From positions 5,165,721-5,229,720 of the forward strand of contig JACBWW010000015.1 of assembly GCA_020086605.1 (NCBI GenBank): a stretch of 64,000 nucleotides of DNA, given 5' to 3'. Positions 13,563-25,192 of this stretch are shown in pieces (positions within the stretch are counted from its first letter, which is position 1; the number at the start of each line of letters is the position of its first letter). The position numbers and the translations under genes were made by a program. The notes under the pieces were generated by a model that had not been told where the DNA came from, ran no database searches, and was given only the letters and a program-made list of their open reading frames with translations. This DNA is from Lanius collurio. Its lineage: Eukaryota; Chordata; Aves; Passeriformes; Laniidae.

Positions 13563-15260
13563 CATTTGCACTAAAGCGACAATATTTTGAGAGTGAATGA
13601 AACCTGTGTTTTAGGAACTTCGCCACCAGGCATGGATTGGTTTGATTTTATTTTCTTTCGGTACAAATTTCTTTCATGTTATTTTTTTTACCATCCTTAA
13701 AACATACTGTTCTATATAGTTCTATGCAAAGATGCTGAGAATCTCCGACAATCTTTCTTCACTGATACCATTTTTTCTTTGGTGATTTTATCAACAGCAT
13801 CTGCCATTCATTATGAGACAGCCAAATATCTAGTAGAGTCTTACTGACTTTGATGGATCATGAGTTTTCTATTGTCAAATAGGAACAAATACTCTAATTC
13901 CTAAACTCCCTGAAGCATTTATGTTTTAAAATTTGATGGTTCACAACATTAACAGCAAGAAATATTTATCTGGTAATTTCTGTTAACTTCTTGTAAGACT
14001 GATCTGAAAATTATAGGTGTAGAATCTTAGCTCCTAGCAGAAATAAAATACATCTTCAAGAATAAGAATTGGAGGCATTTCAATGAAAACTCATCACTAA
14101 TGCAGCATTAAGTAAAGAACCATGTAAAATAGTAAGTTTTATGTTGTCTTTCTGTATTTCATAATTTTTTTCAACTAATCAAAATGTCAGATTGGTAGAC
14201 TGCTATCTGACAAAAATGTTGCGAAACTTGTTTTTGCACTGCTATTCCCCAAATCCCTGTTATTTGCTGTTAGAGGACCATTCACATTTTCGGAAATTAA
14301 GTGAAGACAAATAGTTGTTTCAAATTCTTACGACCTTAGCCAATAAACACATTTCATCACTATGGTTGCAAAAAACAAATACCCACTATTGCACTGTGTT
14401 TCATAGGCGCGTAAGAATTAGTTGACATGGAAGGATTTGCTCTCTGACACTAGGTCAAAACCTGAATTCTTGAGGGAGAAAGAGTGAAAGTAGAGCAATA
14501 TGATTAGATGAAATCTCGGGTATAAAGTTTTATTCTTAATGTGGATTTGTATTTGATCAGTTTTGATGTATTCTTTCAAGAGAAAATGTCTGCTCAGAGC
14601 TCTGCTTTGAGTATATGAACAATGCTTGTACCATGACAGATGAACTGTTTCATGACATCTTTTCCAACTGTCTTAATCATTACATTCTTTGTGTACTTGG
14701 CCCCTAGAGGGTAAAAAAGCATGTAAGGTAGAGTGAAAAGTCATGATGTGGAATCTATCTGGGGGACAATAGAAATAAAAAATTACTGGGGATGGAAAAG
14801 GGCAGGAGTTAATATGAGGGTTTGAAAAACATTGCAATGGAAAAGTCAATGTTGCAAAGCCAGAGATTTTAAGATTAATATTTAGGATCCTTGTGCAACT
14901 TCAGTGGACCTTCACATAAATTATGATACAGATTTTAATTACAGAGAAATGTTAGTTTTCCTAATGAAAAAAAAAAAGTCCAAATAACATTCAATACACA
15001 AGTACACAGTATTTGTTTAAATTTCATCGTTAGAAGTGGTTCAGAGCTTTATTTCCAGCTTTGGCCAAACCCCTTTTGGGGAAAGCAGACTGTGTTTCTC
15101 TGTGGACTTTCATAGTTGTGGGTACAGACTTTGCACTCAGACAGCTAGCCAAGATTTCTCAGTTTCCAATGCAGACAGAACATGGACTTTCCTACCCAGG
15201 AAAGACTTAGAAAAAAATTTAGTATGAGAGAAGAGACTGCACTGATCTGTTCACACATGA

Positions 15261-15395
15261 CCGACCTTTTTTTATCCTCTTACCTTTCTTTCCCACACTT
15301 GTTCCTCCCTAAACTTCTCCCTTTTCTCCATCTTCTTTCACTGAACATCCTGCAAAACTTGTTCAATCCCAAAAGACTCTTCCCCTGCATCCCAT
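15261..15395 (+). repeat. Pyrimidine-rich tract
   Basis: The plus strand is strongly biased to C and T over about 130 bases, with clusters such as CTTTCTTTCCC and CTTCTCCCTTTTCTCC. It ends where the GC-richer island at 15397-15640 begins. Such tracts can act as splice-acceptor tracts or form triplex DNA. Nothing here proves either. Confidence 0.5.
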
Positions 15396-15396
15396 A

Positions 15397-15640
15397 GTGT
15401 GTCCCAGGACAATGGGCCTATGGCTGAACCTCGACAGCCCTGGGAAGGGCCCAGAGAAATTGTCTACTCCTTGGGAGTCCTTAATCTGGGTTCCATTGTG
15501 CCATTTTGTTCCTCTGCTTCCCCAGGGCTGGTGGGGAGGGGTTGTTAATGGGTTGATGACTCCTGTGATGGGCCCTTGTCTCCCCGGGCTCCTTGTGAGT
15601 GTTCAGATGGTTTTTATCACATGACCCAACAAAGTCCAGA
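15397..15640. other. GC-richer island of unknown origin
   Basis: This segment stands out from AT-rich flanks by its G and C clusters, for example CCTGGGAAGGGCCCAG, GGGGAGGGG and CTCCCCGGGCTCC. It has one open frame of 75 codons on the plus strand with no recognisable motif. It has few CpG dinucleotides, so it is not a CpG island. It could be an old mobile-element fragment, such as an LTR that I do not recognise, or unique GC-rich DNA. Confidence 0.35.
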
Positions 15641-16142
15641 TGTTATTAGGCCTGTTCATGTCCGCACTCTTCTTTTATCTTTAATTCCTTCTGAACTGTT
15701 TTTGTAGACAGAAAGCATTTCTCTAGCAACAGACAGCTGTGGCAAAAATGTAAATAATATTTTAGATGTTTTCTACCGGGATTAGGCAAATCTCAAGTAT
15801 ATCAGTGTAGATGTGTGCCATTGGCAATCTAGAGGTTTCTAGAGACTCTCCTAGCTTGATCTCAAATGAAGCATTCCAGTCTTGTGCACCTTCCTCAGTA
15901 CAGTCGTCATCCATGTCTGAACAAAACAATACAGAAGCACCTTCAGTGACTGATACTTTTACTGTCTCTGTTTTGGTGTATAATACTTCAGGAAGACCGA
16001 TAGTTCAGGAAATAGATTCTCTATTCTTTTAATAAACCAATATATTCCAGAGGTTGTAGTCTTTTAAACATTTTTAGAGCCATTTAATTATGCTTGAGAC
16101 AAGAAGTTTAAATCTCTATATTTTTAAAACTAATACCTGGGG

Positions 16143-16184
16143 TTTTTTTTCAGAAAGGCTGACTTTTTTTTCAGAAAAGCAGAC
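16143..16184. repeat. Tandem duplication, 21 bp x 2, two mismatches
   Basis: Two copies of a unit made of eight T followed by a 13-base segment: CAGAAAGGCTGAC in 16143-16163 and CAGAAAAGCAGAC in 16164-16184. A local slippage product. Confidence 0.8.
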
Positions 16185-18066
16185 ATTTAGATGACACACA
16201 TAAATTTTTTTTTTAGCTTCTGGAGTAATCTTCTGTGAACATTTGATTTTTCTTCCAGCTACTGAGAGTTACTATTTCTGTGGATGTTTGTTAGCCCTTG
16301 CCTTTACATAGTAAGATTTCATGTCTACATAAAATGAAAGTTTAGACTCTTTGATGAAAGTGTGTCCATTATCACATTTGAAAAATGATTATTTTTTATA
16401 CAAATATAGTTTAAACAAGGCTGCACTAGATGAAAATTGAAATAAGAGACTGAATAAGCTGTATAATGAGCATGAAATAATTAAAGTAATGTAAGTTTAA
16501 TGAAGTATGCTATGAGAAACAGAGGGCATAATGCATGCAGCATGAGTAGTGAGCTCCAGGATATGTAAAATTTCTTATAAAATTGTGCTTCTACACTCAA
16601 CGCCTGGCCAGAGCTATGGTGGTCAAAAGGTGTAATTCTCTTTTTCAACACCAAGATAAAAACTGTATAACAATCTAATTGTAGAAACAAGACATAAAGA
16701 TATTCCTACCAGTTTATGACATAGGAGAATATGGCAAATATAGTTATTCTTCCCCATTAGGTTATGTCTTTATGTATAAAGGACAAAGTCATTGCTAGGC
16801 CTGCACCACAGCTGCTGCATGTTCTTTTACTTTCACATCGTCTCTGCTGAAAACTGTACCAGAAGATATGCAGAATAATCTAAAAAACTTAGTCAATATA
16901 CTATTTTTTTTCCTCGCTTTAACAATGCAGAAAGAGGAAAATTGTAGGTTATGATATCCATTTGAGCACTGTGTAACTCTTGCAAGAATAGGGAGGAGAC
17001 ATGGGGAGGCTAAGCATTAGAATAGTATAGTTTGTGATAGCAGGGCAGAATACAGGTGATCAGATGGGAGAGAATTGAATAGCAGCTATTCTTCAGTAAT
17101 AATTTACCCTATATTCATATAAGTTTCAAGTAGCCAGATAAAATTCCAGAAGCTATTTTTCTTCACGTATTCTGCTCTGTTTTTGCATATGAAATCCACT
17201 CGATCACTGTTTTGAACAGATGCTTTTTAGTTAAATGTATGAACAGTCTACACAAGTCTTCAGTCTTCCTGGTTCCTTTTCTGCTATTGTGTCACTGTGA
17301 TTACCTGATTACCTACACTACAAACCTCACAGTCTTTAAAGATTGTTATAAGAACAGAGTATGAGCATTCTGTTTGCCTTACTGAGCAAACTGTTGGAAG
17401 CAAACTAGTCCAAACTGGTCCATAATGCCAGAGATAGGAAAAAAATCTTTGATCTGTTGTGTGCTCTGTTGTTCTGTCTCCACATCCCTCACCTGAATCT
17501 ACAAATATTCTTGCAGTACTGCTTTATACAATTTACACCTCCGTTACACCTGTAACATATTTGGCTGAATAGTGCAATCCAAAAGGATACCACTGAGAGC
17601 TATGACATAGTAAATAAACTAGGAAGAATAAAATCTATTTATAAAGTTCATAAAAAGAAATGTAATAATTTCTCAGTCTAAAAGAAAATAATGCTAAAAA
17701 AGTGTAAGTTTACATGCAATGTCTTATTAGCTGAAAAAAAGTCTTTATTGAAGAAAATATCTTCAGTGTCCCACTTCAAGGGAAAACATGTTTTACACAT
17801 TTAAGTAGCAGAACTCCCATAGCAAATTAGGAGTCTAAAATTAGGAAAAAATTGTCTACTTGACTGTTTCTAATTGAAGATTGTCAAGTTCTGGAAATGC
17901 TTTTGCTTTTGAAATTATGACCTCTGCTGCTGAAACTTCATTTAGGAAGGAAACCACTAGGTCCCCTATTGAGGACGTAAGAAAGTTTATAGCCAGGAAG
18001 ACATTCATAATATACAGTCAATAGTGGAGCATTCCTTAGCAAATCAGGCCTCACGTGTCTAATTAA

Positions 18067-18103
18067 AGCAATTTGTGAAAGCCCTTAGCTTTCACAAATT
18101 GCT
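18067..18103. repeat. Perfect inverted repeat: 16-bp stem, 5-base loop
   Basis: Bases 18067-18082 (AGCAATTTGTGAAAGC) are the exact reverse complement of 18088-18103, with the five-base loop CCTTA between them. It is the longest perfect hairpin I found in the window. No poly-T terminator or pre-microRNA-like extension is visible, and the flanks do not pair further. Confidence 0.9.
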
Positions 18104-18664
18104 CATGGAATCCTGTGAAAGAAATCCAGAGTGCTTCAACCACTATTAAGCAATGACTAAATCACAGATTATTACATGACTGCCCTAGATTATGCTTTTA
18201 ATGTTGGCAACACCCAAACAGATATCAAGTCCAAAAGAATCAAGTGTTTTATCTCAATTTACTCTTTTAAGACTGTAAACATTTTCCTACTGCTATATTG
18301 AAAGATGTTAGCATAGGAGTTTTATTTTCTTATGAATAAATCAAAGGTAACTATGAGGAATATAAAAACATTAAGTTAAATTTTCAGTTGGAATGGCATG
18401 GCATAAACTTTTCTTGAATCCCTTAACCTAAAGAGATTGCCTCTAAGTATGAAAGTGGTATTAATCTCAGTGCCTCTTCTGTTTTAATTTTTCTTTAGCA
18501 AACCAAAAGAATTCCAATTAGTTCCAAACCTTTTGAATAAGTTTCAGTTAAGACTGACCTTTATTCATGTGGGAAACTGTAATGTGCATTGTAAATTTAT
18601 CAGTGAACATCAGAGGTTTAACACACTGCTCTCTGTCATCTCTGTTAATCCTGTTTTGGTGTTG

Positions 18665-18764
18665 ATGGCGCCTGAAAGTCAGGACCAACCCAGAGAGAGG
18701 ACAGTGCACGCAGCTTTTGCAGAGAGAGCAGGCTTCTTGCATAGGCTGTTAGAAAAAGACCTAG
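18665..18764 (+). CDS. Candidate short coding exon ending in a consensus splice donor (unproven)
   Basis: An ATG at 18665 with G at +4 opens a frame of 33 codons plus one base. It ends at 18764 directly before GTGAGT (18765-18770), giving CTAG|GTGAGT, close to the vertebrate donor consensus. The predicted peptide is hydrophilic and charged (starts MAPESQDQPRERTVHAAFAE, then a Leu/Arg-rich helix-like part). Base composition is higher in GC than the flanks, and two CpGs are present. The frame stays open upstream to 18533, so an internal exon is also possible, but I see no good acceptor. I recognise no family. It may be a first coding exon, a lncRNA exon or chance. The intron phase (1) matches the candidate at 43199. 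Confidence 0.2.
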
Positions 18765-18770
18765 GTGAGT

Positions 18771-21700
18771 CCAGATCTGAATCAGAGACTAGTGCAGAGC
18801 AGAAGCACCCCAGTTTTTCTTTTTGAGCCTTGGGGTACTCTTTTGAACTTCAGATATTGCATATGCATTTTAGATGAGTTCCGCTTTATCTTAGAAAAGA
18901 TGGGAACTGCCTTGAGTAAAAAACAGTGGTAATGCCTGCAAAAAATGCAGGAGTTTGGTGAAGAAGGCAGGAAACCACTTTCTCTAAATTTTTGCTTAGA
19001 AATGACAAACTCAAGCCTGTGACTATGCTGTTATGTTAAAAAATGCTCAATTAAAGTTATTCAGTCTTGTGTGCAGTGCTGGCTCCTTCACCCCCTTGCT
19101 CTCCAACCATGGTTCCTGCTAACAAGGTAGTAGTATTAAAAAAAGGTAGGAGAAAAATAATAAAGAAGATAGAATGAATAAAACACATTCTCAAAGTTAT
19201 GGTAAAACTGACAAAGATAAGGCTTTTTCACCTGAAAAGCAGACAAATACAGTGTGATATAACAAAAGTTAGAAGATGTTGCAGGCTAGAAGTGCAATTG
19301 AGAGAATGATGTTTCTCCCCATCTTACATTCTCCTCTGGGTATCTGGCTTTAGTTTTTACCTGTACCTAAAATGCAAACTAACCTTATATAACTTTTTCT
19401 AGAAGGAGCCTGAGTTTAAAACAGAAGGCAAATTCTAAGAAGAAACTCACTGATTTATTGGTGAGAGAATTATAAATCTGTTTTTGTGTAAGCAGATCTG
19501 TTGTAGGATTAATCCATCAAGCATATTAGAAGAAGTGGGAGATTATAGGGTCTGCAGACAGATTTCCCCTAATCTGTAATTTATCAGAATTACAGCCCCA
19601 GTTCTGTGAATTCCCCTGTGACACTAGCTACTCCATCTTTCAAGGCATGAAAGCAGTAAGAGGGAAGCCAAGTCATATGTTGCCCCACCTGGATTTGCTG
19701 TTTGGCTTTTAAGGGTGAATAGTGTAGTAACCTTTCAAAATGTGCATTTTTCTTGAGCATCAGGGGAGCCTAGGAGTTGTCTCTCTTTCTGAAGCACGGG
19801 AACTCATGGATTGCATAAGATGCTTCAACTAAATGCAGTTAAAATGTATATTTAACTTTATTTTGTCATAAACCTATAAAGATAAAAGGTAATGGTGATA
19901 TGAAAGATATCATAAAACACTAACCAGATACCGACCACTTTAGCCCTGGTAAATACTCAGAAGCACAAAGAGTGTCAATTGTGCAATTCTTGCATACTTC
20001 GCACATGTAGGCCTGTAATTTGGGGTTTAGTGGACATGGAACAAAAATGTTGCTATTTCTGTTCTATAAATGCCTTAAAATAAGCTCATTTGCAAACAAC
20101 TTAATTATGCTTTATTTATACAGTTGTAAAGGTTAACAGTCTTATTGCTTTTATGTTTTTGGTTCTTGGCCACTTTAAAAAATCACTCAAAATTGTTTCT
20201 TCCAAAATAATAAAGTTTTGTGATTAAAATTTTGTGGTCTGAAGAGATAAGGGAAAGCAAACAGAATTTTTTTACTATTCATGAGGAGTCTCTGTTGATA
20301 AAGCAATATGCTCCTTCTCTATTGATTTAAAAGATCAGATGAGGTATTCAGGTTACATTTCTGTTTTGGTTAAGTAAGGTCAAATAGCCTTCACCTCCAT
20401 ATTCTCACCTTCCAAATTTTGAATGATTGTGATAAATTAGTTGTTTATAGGGATCAGTCTTACTGAAACCATAGCTAGAAAACCTTCTGAATAAATGTGG
20501 ATTTGTCAGCCCTGCTTTCTACAAGTGCAGGTGTAAAGATTGTCCCAAAATTTAGTCAAATACTCCTCCACTCAATAGAATAAAAAACTTAACAATTTGA
20601 AGTGAATTTCTTGTCATTTTTGCAAATTAGATGGAAAATCCTTATTGTTATTATTATTAAACATCTATTCCTAGCTCTGTCCAGCAAATACTGTTGTACA
20701 TGAGCATTGTTTGAATTCCTTTGAATCCTCATCAGAATAAGACTAAGACTCTGAAATAATATTTCTGTGCTGTAGTGCTGTGGTTTGTACCATTTCTGTT
20801 TCAGCTTTGATTATAATAAAATGAAAATAATTAATTTTATTATAATAATGAATTTTTATAATAAAATTCATTATTTTATTATAAAAACAATGTTGTCTTG
20901 CAATTTTTCCTTAAGAAATATGGTCCTGAAGTCCTCAGTGAGAAGAATACACTTAGACCTACAATATCAGTAAAATTATCATTTAATTATTTATGTGTGA
21001 GCAACACAGCTGAAGGTGCCATTCAAAAGTTCTGGTAAACTCATGCCTACATTCAGCAAAGTTCAGATCTTGCTTTGATTAGCATAATGAAAAAAGGATT
21101 TTAAGGATCAAGTGTTTGAAAGGCACACCAGACACGGTATAGAAAATTAAATCTGCTCACAATTCATGCATCCATCAGAATTAATTCTCTTGTAAAATCC
21201 TGTAAGCAATGAATATTTACTTGAACAATATAAAGCAGTCATGCATCTAGTTTAGAATGTGTCTGGAATCGAATGAGAACTGGAAAAAATCATTCATCCC
21301 ACTGAGAAAGTCTAGCGCAGTATTTTTCAAACTATATAGCACTTTGTTATTTTAGACTTTCTTTTACTTTCTGTTTTAAGGTATTTAAAATGCAATTAAA
21401 TAAATTTGTATGTAGTACAAATTCCATTGTGTACCTAAGAGAAGAGCTTGATTTGTGGAACACAAGTTGAAAGATGGTACATCAAACAGAAAAGAAGTGT
21501 TGAGATATGTCCCATGACACTTTCTGATATGTGGATTTTTAAATCAAGTGCAGCTCATAATGTAAGGAGGCTCAATATCCTATTTCACACTTTTTCAATA
21601 TCAGTTTTGAACATCTACATTTTGTTTGAAATCTCAGCCAGGAAGTGAACTAGGCCCTTCAGCATGCATCTCACACTTTCTATACTTCTTTTTAGTATTA

Positions 21701-24272
21701 TAGTTTATCAGATAGTAAATAAAAGAAACAAAAATGAAAACTTCTCACAGTGCCTTTATTCACAACTGCAAGCTGGTGTTTCCAAATGCATTTCCAAGGT
21801 CTGACTTTTTTCCCAGGTCAAAAAGAACCAATCCAATCAGGTGTTAAATCTCAATTATGTTCAATTGTATGTATGTAGCCTGAATGATTTCTGTATTTCT
21901 TGGCTAAATCTTGAGTTTTACTTGACACTTCTGCTTCATATTTGTTTCAAATACAGTTGCTGTCACAAGTTCTGAAATATGGGCCAAACCTACTCTTTTT
22001 TTGACTTGAATTTATATCACTTCTCTCCAGCTCCTTAGGCATGCTGTACCACCACCATCAGTGTACTATATATGGCAGAATGTGAACCACTTCTTTTTAT
22101 TTTGAGATCTCTTTCACCCTTCTTACATCATAAGAGAAAATAGCTTATACTCTTCTGAATCTGTCATCTCAGTATTATGTTTGAATATTTCCCCTCTTTT
22201 TTTGCTTTCACTTTTGAAGGTTGCTTTCTTTTTAAAACAGTTTTGCTATTCTGGTTAGTCTATTCCTGCTGTGAAAAGTGCTGGCTAGTGATCATGTGAG
22301 TTTTCACTGCAGAGTATTCCCTATTTCACCCATTGCTGTGCTATTTGATCTCCAAATGACACAAAATATTTTAACAGTACTTCTATTTCTTGAAGCTTAT
22401 TGATTCTTGGCAACCTCCTTATGAGAGCTCTTATTGAATATACACAAATTGTTAAATAGAAAACTGCAATAATCATCTGACTGTTAAAATATTATCTCTC
22501 TTTAATTGTTTTATGCAAGGCAAAAGAACTTTCCCTGTAATTTGTTTCAGCTTTGTCCAGCCTTTGACAATGGATGCACGATCAAACTTATGAAAATGCA
22601 GCCATTTTTGGTTTTGACATTATTCCACTTGGCCATATAAAATTAACACTGTACTTTGTAAGTGCTGAGACTTTTCTAACTCTGCCATACCTACTGCAGT
22701 ATCCAGGTAACTGACAATTCAAAGAAACTGGGGCCCAGAATATTTCATTATGCTAATATATATTTGTTTTGGAAAAGATGATTGATTTTTATTTTTGCAG
22801 TGTGTATAGGGAAATAGTATAATTCCATTATTTAAAACAAACAAACCTCAAACTCATCAAACTCAAACTGTTCAATTAACCTGAAGAACAAATAAAATAA
22901 CTCTTAACATCTCATCAAAGTTGACTGGTCCAGAAATTGCAGGAGTAGCTCTTTGGTCTCCAGGACATAGGTTTGGTATTCAAAGTTTAACTTCTCTTCT
23001 GGCTCTTGCTTAAATCATGATGTGATCTTGGGAAATATTTTGTAATTTTTTTTCCATCTGTAAAGTGAATATAAACATAACCCTTTTTGTAAAATGTCAC
23101 ATAGTGTACTGATGGAAGCTAACTATTATTCAGATTGTGTATAACCTATCATTTATTGTTCTATACTCCACCAACACTCACTTTTCTGTATTCAAGGTAG
23201 CAGCATCTCCCCTGCTTATCAATGACACTGACAGGACAGTAGAAATCTCAACCTTTCTGCTTGTTTTTTGTCTAAGATTGGGATAAAAGTTCACTGTGAA
23301 AGCAAGAGTACAGGCTGGAAATCAGAGTGTGCTGGAAGCAAAGGAAATATGTTCCATGATCAGCAGTCTCCCAGAAATCCCAGGATACCCTGGCAGAGTG
23401 TAGGTCATGGAGCCTCAGTCAGATTTTACAATACAGAATGGAAGTTGCTTTCTGCTGACGGTAAATTACATTTTTCTTTGCTACAGGTTTGTCTGTGAGG
23501 GAAAGTTGGATGAAGAGTGAGTAATTCCAGCTCATTTTTTTCACTAGTATATTAGAGTTTCTGTAGCATGCAGTTAAGCATTGCTCTGCTATGTCTCAGG
23601 ATACTACTGATAGGAAGAGTCTGAAACTAGTGGGCTGGGTTACAGCCAGCTTCACCTGACCACTAGGCACCATCTAAGAGCAAAAATCCAAGCCTCTGTT
23701 AATAAAAGGAGTAAAACATCTTCCAACTCCCATTAATAGTCTGAAAAAGTGCTTTTAAAGGTGTGATTCAATTTCCTTCACATAAGCATTTAGTACCCCT
23801 TGATGTACTAGGGTACCCTAGAGGCCTTCAGCTGCCACTCCAGATGGCACAGGAATCCCAAAACCCATAAGCCTTATCTTACAGTGCAGCAGTAGTACCT
23901 CGATGTCCTAGGAAATAGAATCAAGTCCCATTTATTTTCTTTACCAAAATAATTTGTCATTTTAAAAGCAGGAAGAAAGTGCTGTACCAGTTTCTAACAC
24001 AGTGATATGTTTGGTTTAGTGTCACTCATATTCAGAAGATACAGCTGAAACAAAAGCTCAAACAGGCATCTTTGACTCAGCATGGTTTACATCAGGTTGG
24101 CCTCACTGTGTGGTAGCTTCTCCTGAGTAATTCTATCTTTAAATTTGTCACAAAATGAAGCTGTAGTTTTCATTCAAAATTGCAATGAATAATAAAAGTT
24201 TAGTGACCTGAATGTTGTAAGGTGTTTTGAATCATGATAGTGTGCCCCAGCCATACCATCTTTAGTTATTCC
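18771..24272. other. AT-rich single-copy DNA, no gene seen
   Basis: No CR1 fragment and no supported gene. It contains the AT palindrome at 20835-20884. The open frames at 20785-20973, 21448-21648 and 23268-23498 are short, with no recognisable domain and no splice-site context. Confidence 0.65.
20835..20884. repeat. AT-only compound palindrome
   Basis: The 11-mer TTTTATTATAA occurs at 20835-20845 and again at 20874-20884, and its reverse complement lies between them at 20856-20866. The middle copy can therefore pair with either outer copy. The intervening bases also contain the arms AATGAATTTT and AAAATTCATT. Such DNA extrudes cruciforms readily and is often unstable in cloning. Confidence 0.85.
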
Positions 24273-24560
24273 TGTTGGAGCCCTCAGAGAGAGACCAGGC
24301 TGGAATTACCCTCACCAGCTTCACCTGGTCATCCACTTTCAGCTGTAGAAGGTCAGCTCCTGGAGGGTTTTTAAGCCCAGCCAGAGAGTTCGGGAGAGGG
24401 TGAAAAAAGAGAGGTGAGATAAGTTTATGTTTGTGCTATGGCCTATGCTGTTTTGTTTGGTTTTGCTGGACTTATGTGGCTGCTGATTGCTGGATGGGTT
24501 TTGTTGCTGCCCTCATCTTGACTCTGCTTGCCTGGAGCATCAAGGACTGAAAGGTACTGA
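24273..24560. repeat. GC-richer segment resembling the edge of an unidentified repeat
   Basis: From about 24273 (TGTTGGAGCCCTCAG) the composition shifts to GC-richer sequence with GGAGGG, CCAGCCAGAG and CTGCTTGCCTGGAG motifs, then falls back to AT-rich sequence. A TG at the left edge and the position just upstream of the degenerate repeats at 24794-25192 would suit an old LTR or other mobile-element fragment. I see no second LTR copy, no coding remnant and no target-site duplication, so the class is unassigned. Confidence 0.3.
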
Positions 24561-24793
24561 AAGATAAACTGTGCTAAATTAGAATTGGGTAAGGAGAAGC
24601 TGAAAGGCTAAGATAGTAAGACAGCAAGGAATAGATAGGACTGTGCTGCACTGGATTAGGAACCAATTGTATTATCTGAAAAGTGTATGTGGAGCTCTTG
24701 GACAAAGTAATGAGACCAATCAAGTAATGTATAATCTCATTCATACCAGTTGCAAAATGTATATGTACTGTATTATGGATAAGTTAGTAAATA

Positions 24794-24829
24794 TATAAGT
24801 ATTGTGTTAGGTATAAGTACTGTGTTAAG
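24794..24829. repeat. Tandem duplication, 18 bp x 2, within a TATAAGTA-rich stretch
   Basis: Bases 24794-24811 and 24812-24829 are 18-mers of the form TATAAGTA(T/C)TGTGTTA(G/A)G, with two differences. Further partial units with TATAAGTA-like cores continue to about 24875. This looks like a decayed minisatellite or the AT-rich part of a larger repeat. Confidence 0.7.
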
Positions 24830-24929
24830 TAAGTATAAGTAAGTGAACTATATAGGTTATATATAAGTATGTAAAAGTAGTATAATGTGTAAGCATAATA
24901 CACACAAGAGGTGATAAGTAGCTATTATT

Positions 24930-25192
24930 GGACAAATTAAAAGATGTGAGAGTTCCTGCATGATGCCCAAAAAGGTGATGCATATTTTAAACAATAAGAA
25001 GCTTGATTCATTGAACAGAAGTGCTGAGTTCCTGCATCTGAATATAGTAACTTAAACAGAAAGGCACTGATGTATTTGTGATAACAGGCTATCAAACATT
25101 TTTTAATATAGAGAGGTGTACACTGAACAGCAGTAAGTTCCCTTACATTAGAGGGAGGTATTCAACTGAATGGCAGCAAGTTACTGTCATGT
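24930..25192. repeat. Degenerate repeated unit, about four copies
   Basis: Four related segments lie at about 24930-24965, 25005-25040, 25111-25149 and 25151-25192. The shared core resembles ACTGAACAGCAGT followed by AGTTCCTGCAT. The exact 11-mer AGTTCCTGCAT occurs at 24951 and 25027, and the last two units align over about 40 bases with several differences. Spacing is irregular, so this is a decayed tandem array or internal repetition of an old element. Confidence 0.5.

Larger units (their letters stand above)
13563..18664. other. AT-rich DNA with one GC-richer patch, no gene seen
   Basis: Mostly AT-rich single-copy DNA. The exception is 15261-15640, where a pyrimidine-rich tract passes into a GC-richer segment. 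Also present are a 21-bp tandem doublet at 16143-16184 and a strong hairpin at 18067-18103. Short open frames at 15036-15227, 15397-15624 and 15811-16032 have no recognisable domain and no supporting splice pair. Confidence 0.6.

Noticed and set aside
15397..15640. CpG island promoter
   Set aside because: It is GC-richer than its flanks but contains few CpG dinucleotides.
18067..18103. MicroRNA precursor
   Set aside because: The stem is only 16 bp and the flanks do not pair. Typical precursors have about 25-35 paired positions with bulges.
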